The position numbers were made by a program, and so were the translations under genes. From NCBI GenBank assembly GCA_027922465.2, contig BQMF02000037.1, positions 186,001-250,000 on the forward strand: DNA of 64,000 nucleotides, read 5' to 3'. Source of the stretch: Turritopsis dohrnii (lineage: Eukaryota > Cnidaria > Hydrozoa > Anthoathecata > Oceaniidae). Positions 63,346-64,000 of this stretch are shown piece by piece; position 1 is the stretch's first letter, and each line of letters starts with the position of its first letter. Under the pieces are notes generated by a model. The model saw nothing but the letters and a program-made list of their open reading frames with translations, was not told where the DNA came from and ran no database searches.

Positions 63346-64000
63346 CATACATTACAACACAAAATAAGTCAATTGAATTGACAAAATTTTTAGAAATGTT
63401 CTGTGAATAGTGAATCCGAACTTCTTTTGAATCAAAAGACTTTTCATTTACAAAAATTATTCTGAAAACAAAACAAGAACACTCATAACAGAGATCACTA
63501 CAAAATTATGTTTATATATTACGATCATTTTTTCTATAATTTATACAAAACAAAAGCTATTTTTGAATAACATGAAAATTCAATATTCACACGATCGGTT
63601 ATCAAAATAATACAAAATGGTTTTAAAATGAAATAATGTTACCATATCATATTTGAAAAGATATGTTTACCATCCTTCTGCAATGATATTTTCAACTTCA
63701 TTTTATTAGAAACTATTCTAAATAAATCAATTGATAACTATCAGTCAAATAGTGAAAAATAAAGGCTTAAAATAACCAGTTTAGGAGCAGACAGCCAAAG
63801 TAATTTCAAATTAATTATTATGGTTTTAAAAACGTGGTCAAGACTGTTGAAGATAAAGTCACTCAACAAATTTTAGTAATTGGAAACCATCCTATTCATT
63901 AATTTATAATAGTAGCTATGCAAGTATATTGTAAAACACCAATTTACCTGATCTTAACTTTTTCCTTTGTTTCTATTACAAAATCTTATATCAGGTTATT
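63346..64000. other. Right edge, probable IFT80 intron 1
   Basis: No coding sequence recognised. I searched for the missing first exon (about 12 codons) followed by an ATATCCTT donor on the minus strand and did not find it, so exon 1 is probably beyond the window. Confidence 0.4.

Overview
This is a eukaryotic, AT-rich animal window. Its genes are split by GT-AG introns of 80 bp to several kb, and its intergenic and intronic DNA is full of transposon debris. The gene content (a DEG/ENaC channel of the kind expanded in cnidarians, IFT80, GCN2, a TEL/Yan-type Pointed-domain gene, a cysteine-motif P-loop GTPase) together with CR1/jockey-like LINEs, Penelope-like and pogo/Tigger elements suggests an early-branching metazoan, most likely a cnidarian. 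That taxonomic call is inference.

Layout. 1-2262 (+): 3' part of a large P-loop GTPase gene with coiled coils and a Cys/His motif. 6627-16320 (-): a Pointed (PNT/SAM) domain gene with two alternative first coding exons that share the same splice phase, and no ETS DNA-binding domain in the window. 13844-15202: an inverted-repeat element with a pogo/Tigger copy nested in it, inside the long intron of that gene, near a short telomere-like tract. 16.3-22.7 kb: mostly non-genic, with a 19-bp tandem array and a complete pogo/Tigger element with its TA target duplication. 22763-42218 (-): a 16-exon eIF2-alpha kinase GCN2 gene, RWD - kinase - HisRS-like - C-terminal domain. All splice phases close to a 1164-residue frame, and there is no room for the usual pseudokinase domain. 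Its introns hold two LINE remnants, a Penelope-like GIY-YIG fragment and foldback MITEs. 42.5-51 kb: repeat-rich, with MITEs, another pogo/Tigger remnant, minisatellites and a LINE 3' fragment. 52034-53305 (+): an intronless DEG/ENaC sodium channel. 54798-63323 (-): IFT80, 23 exons visible and in phase. The first visible exon seems to begin after an AC (not AG) acceptor with a U12 branch-site-like sequence. The true first exon is probably beyond the right edge.

The protein genes are unrelated housekeeping, signalling, cilium and channel genes; there is no operon-like logic. I see no wholly new multi-gene system. The most unusual items are the PNT-only Ets-type gene with swapped N-termini, the GCN2 lacking its pseudokinase, and the putative AT-AC-type intron in IFT80. 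Exon boundaries were derived by hand from splice consensus, frame closure and recalled family similarity, without any database search.
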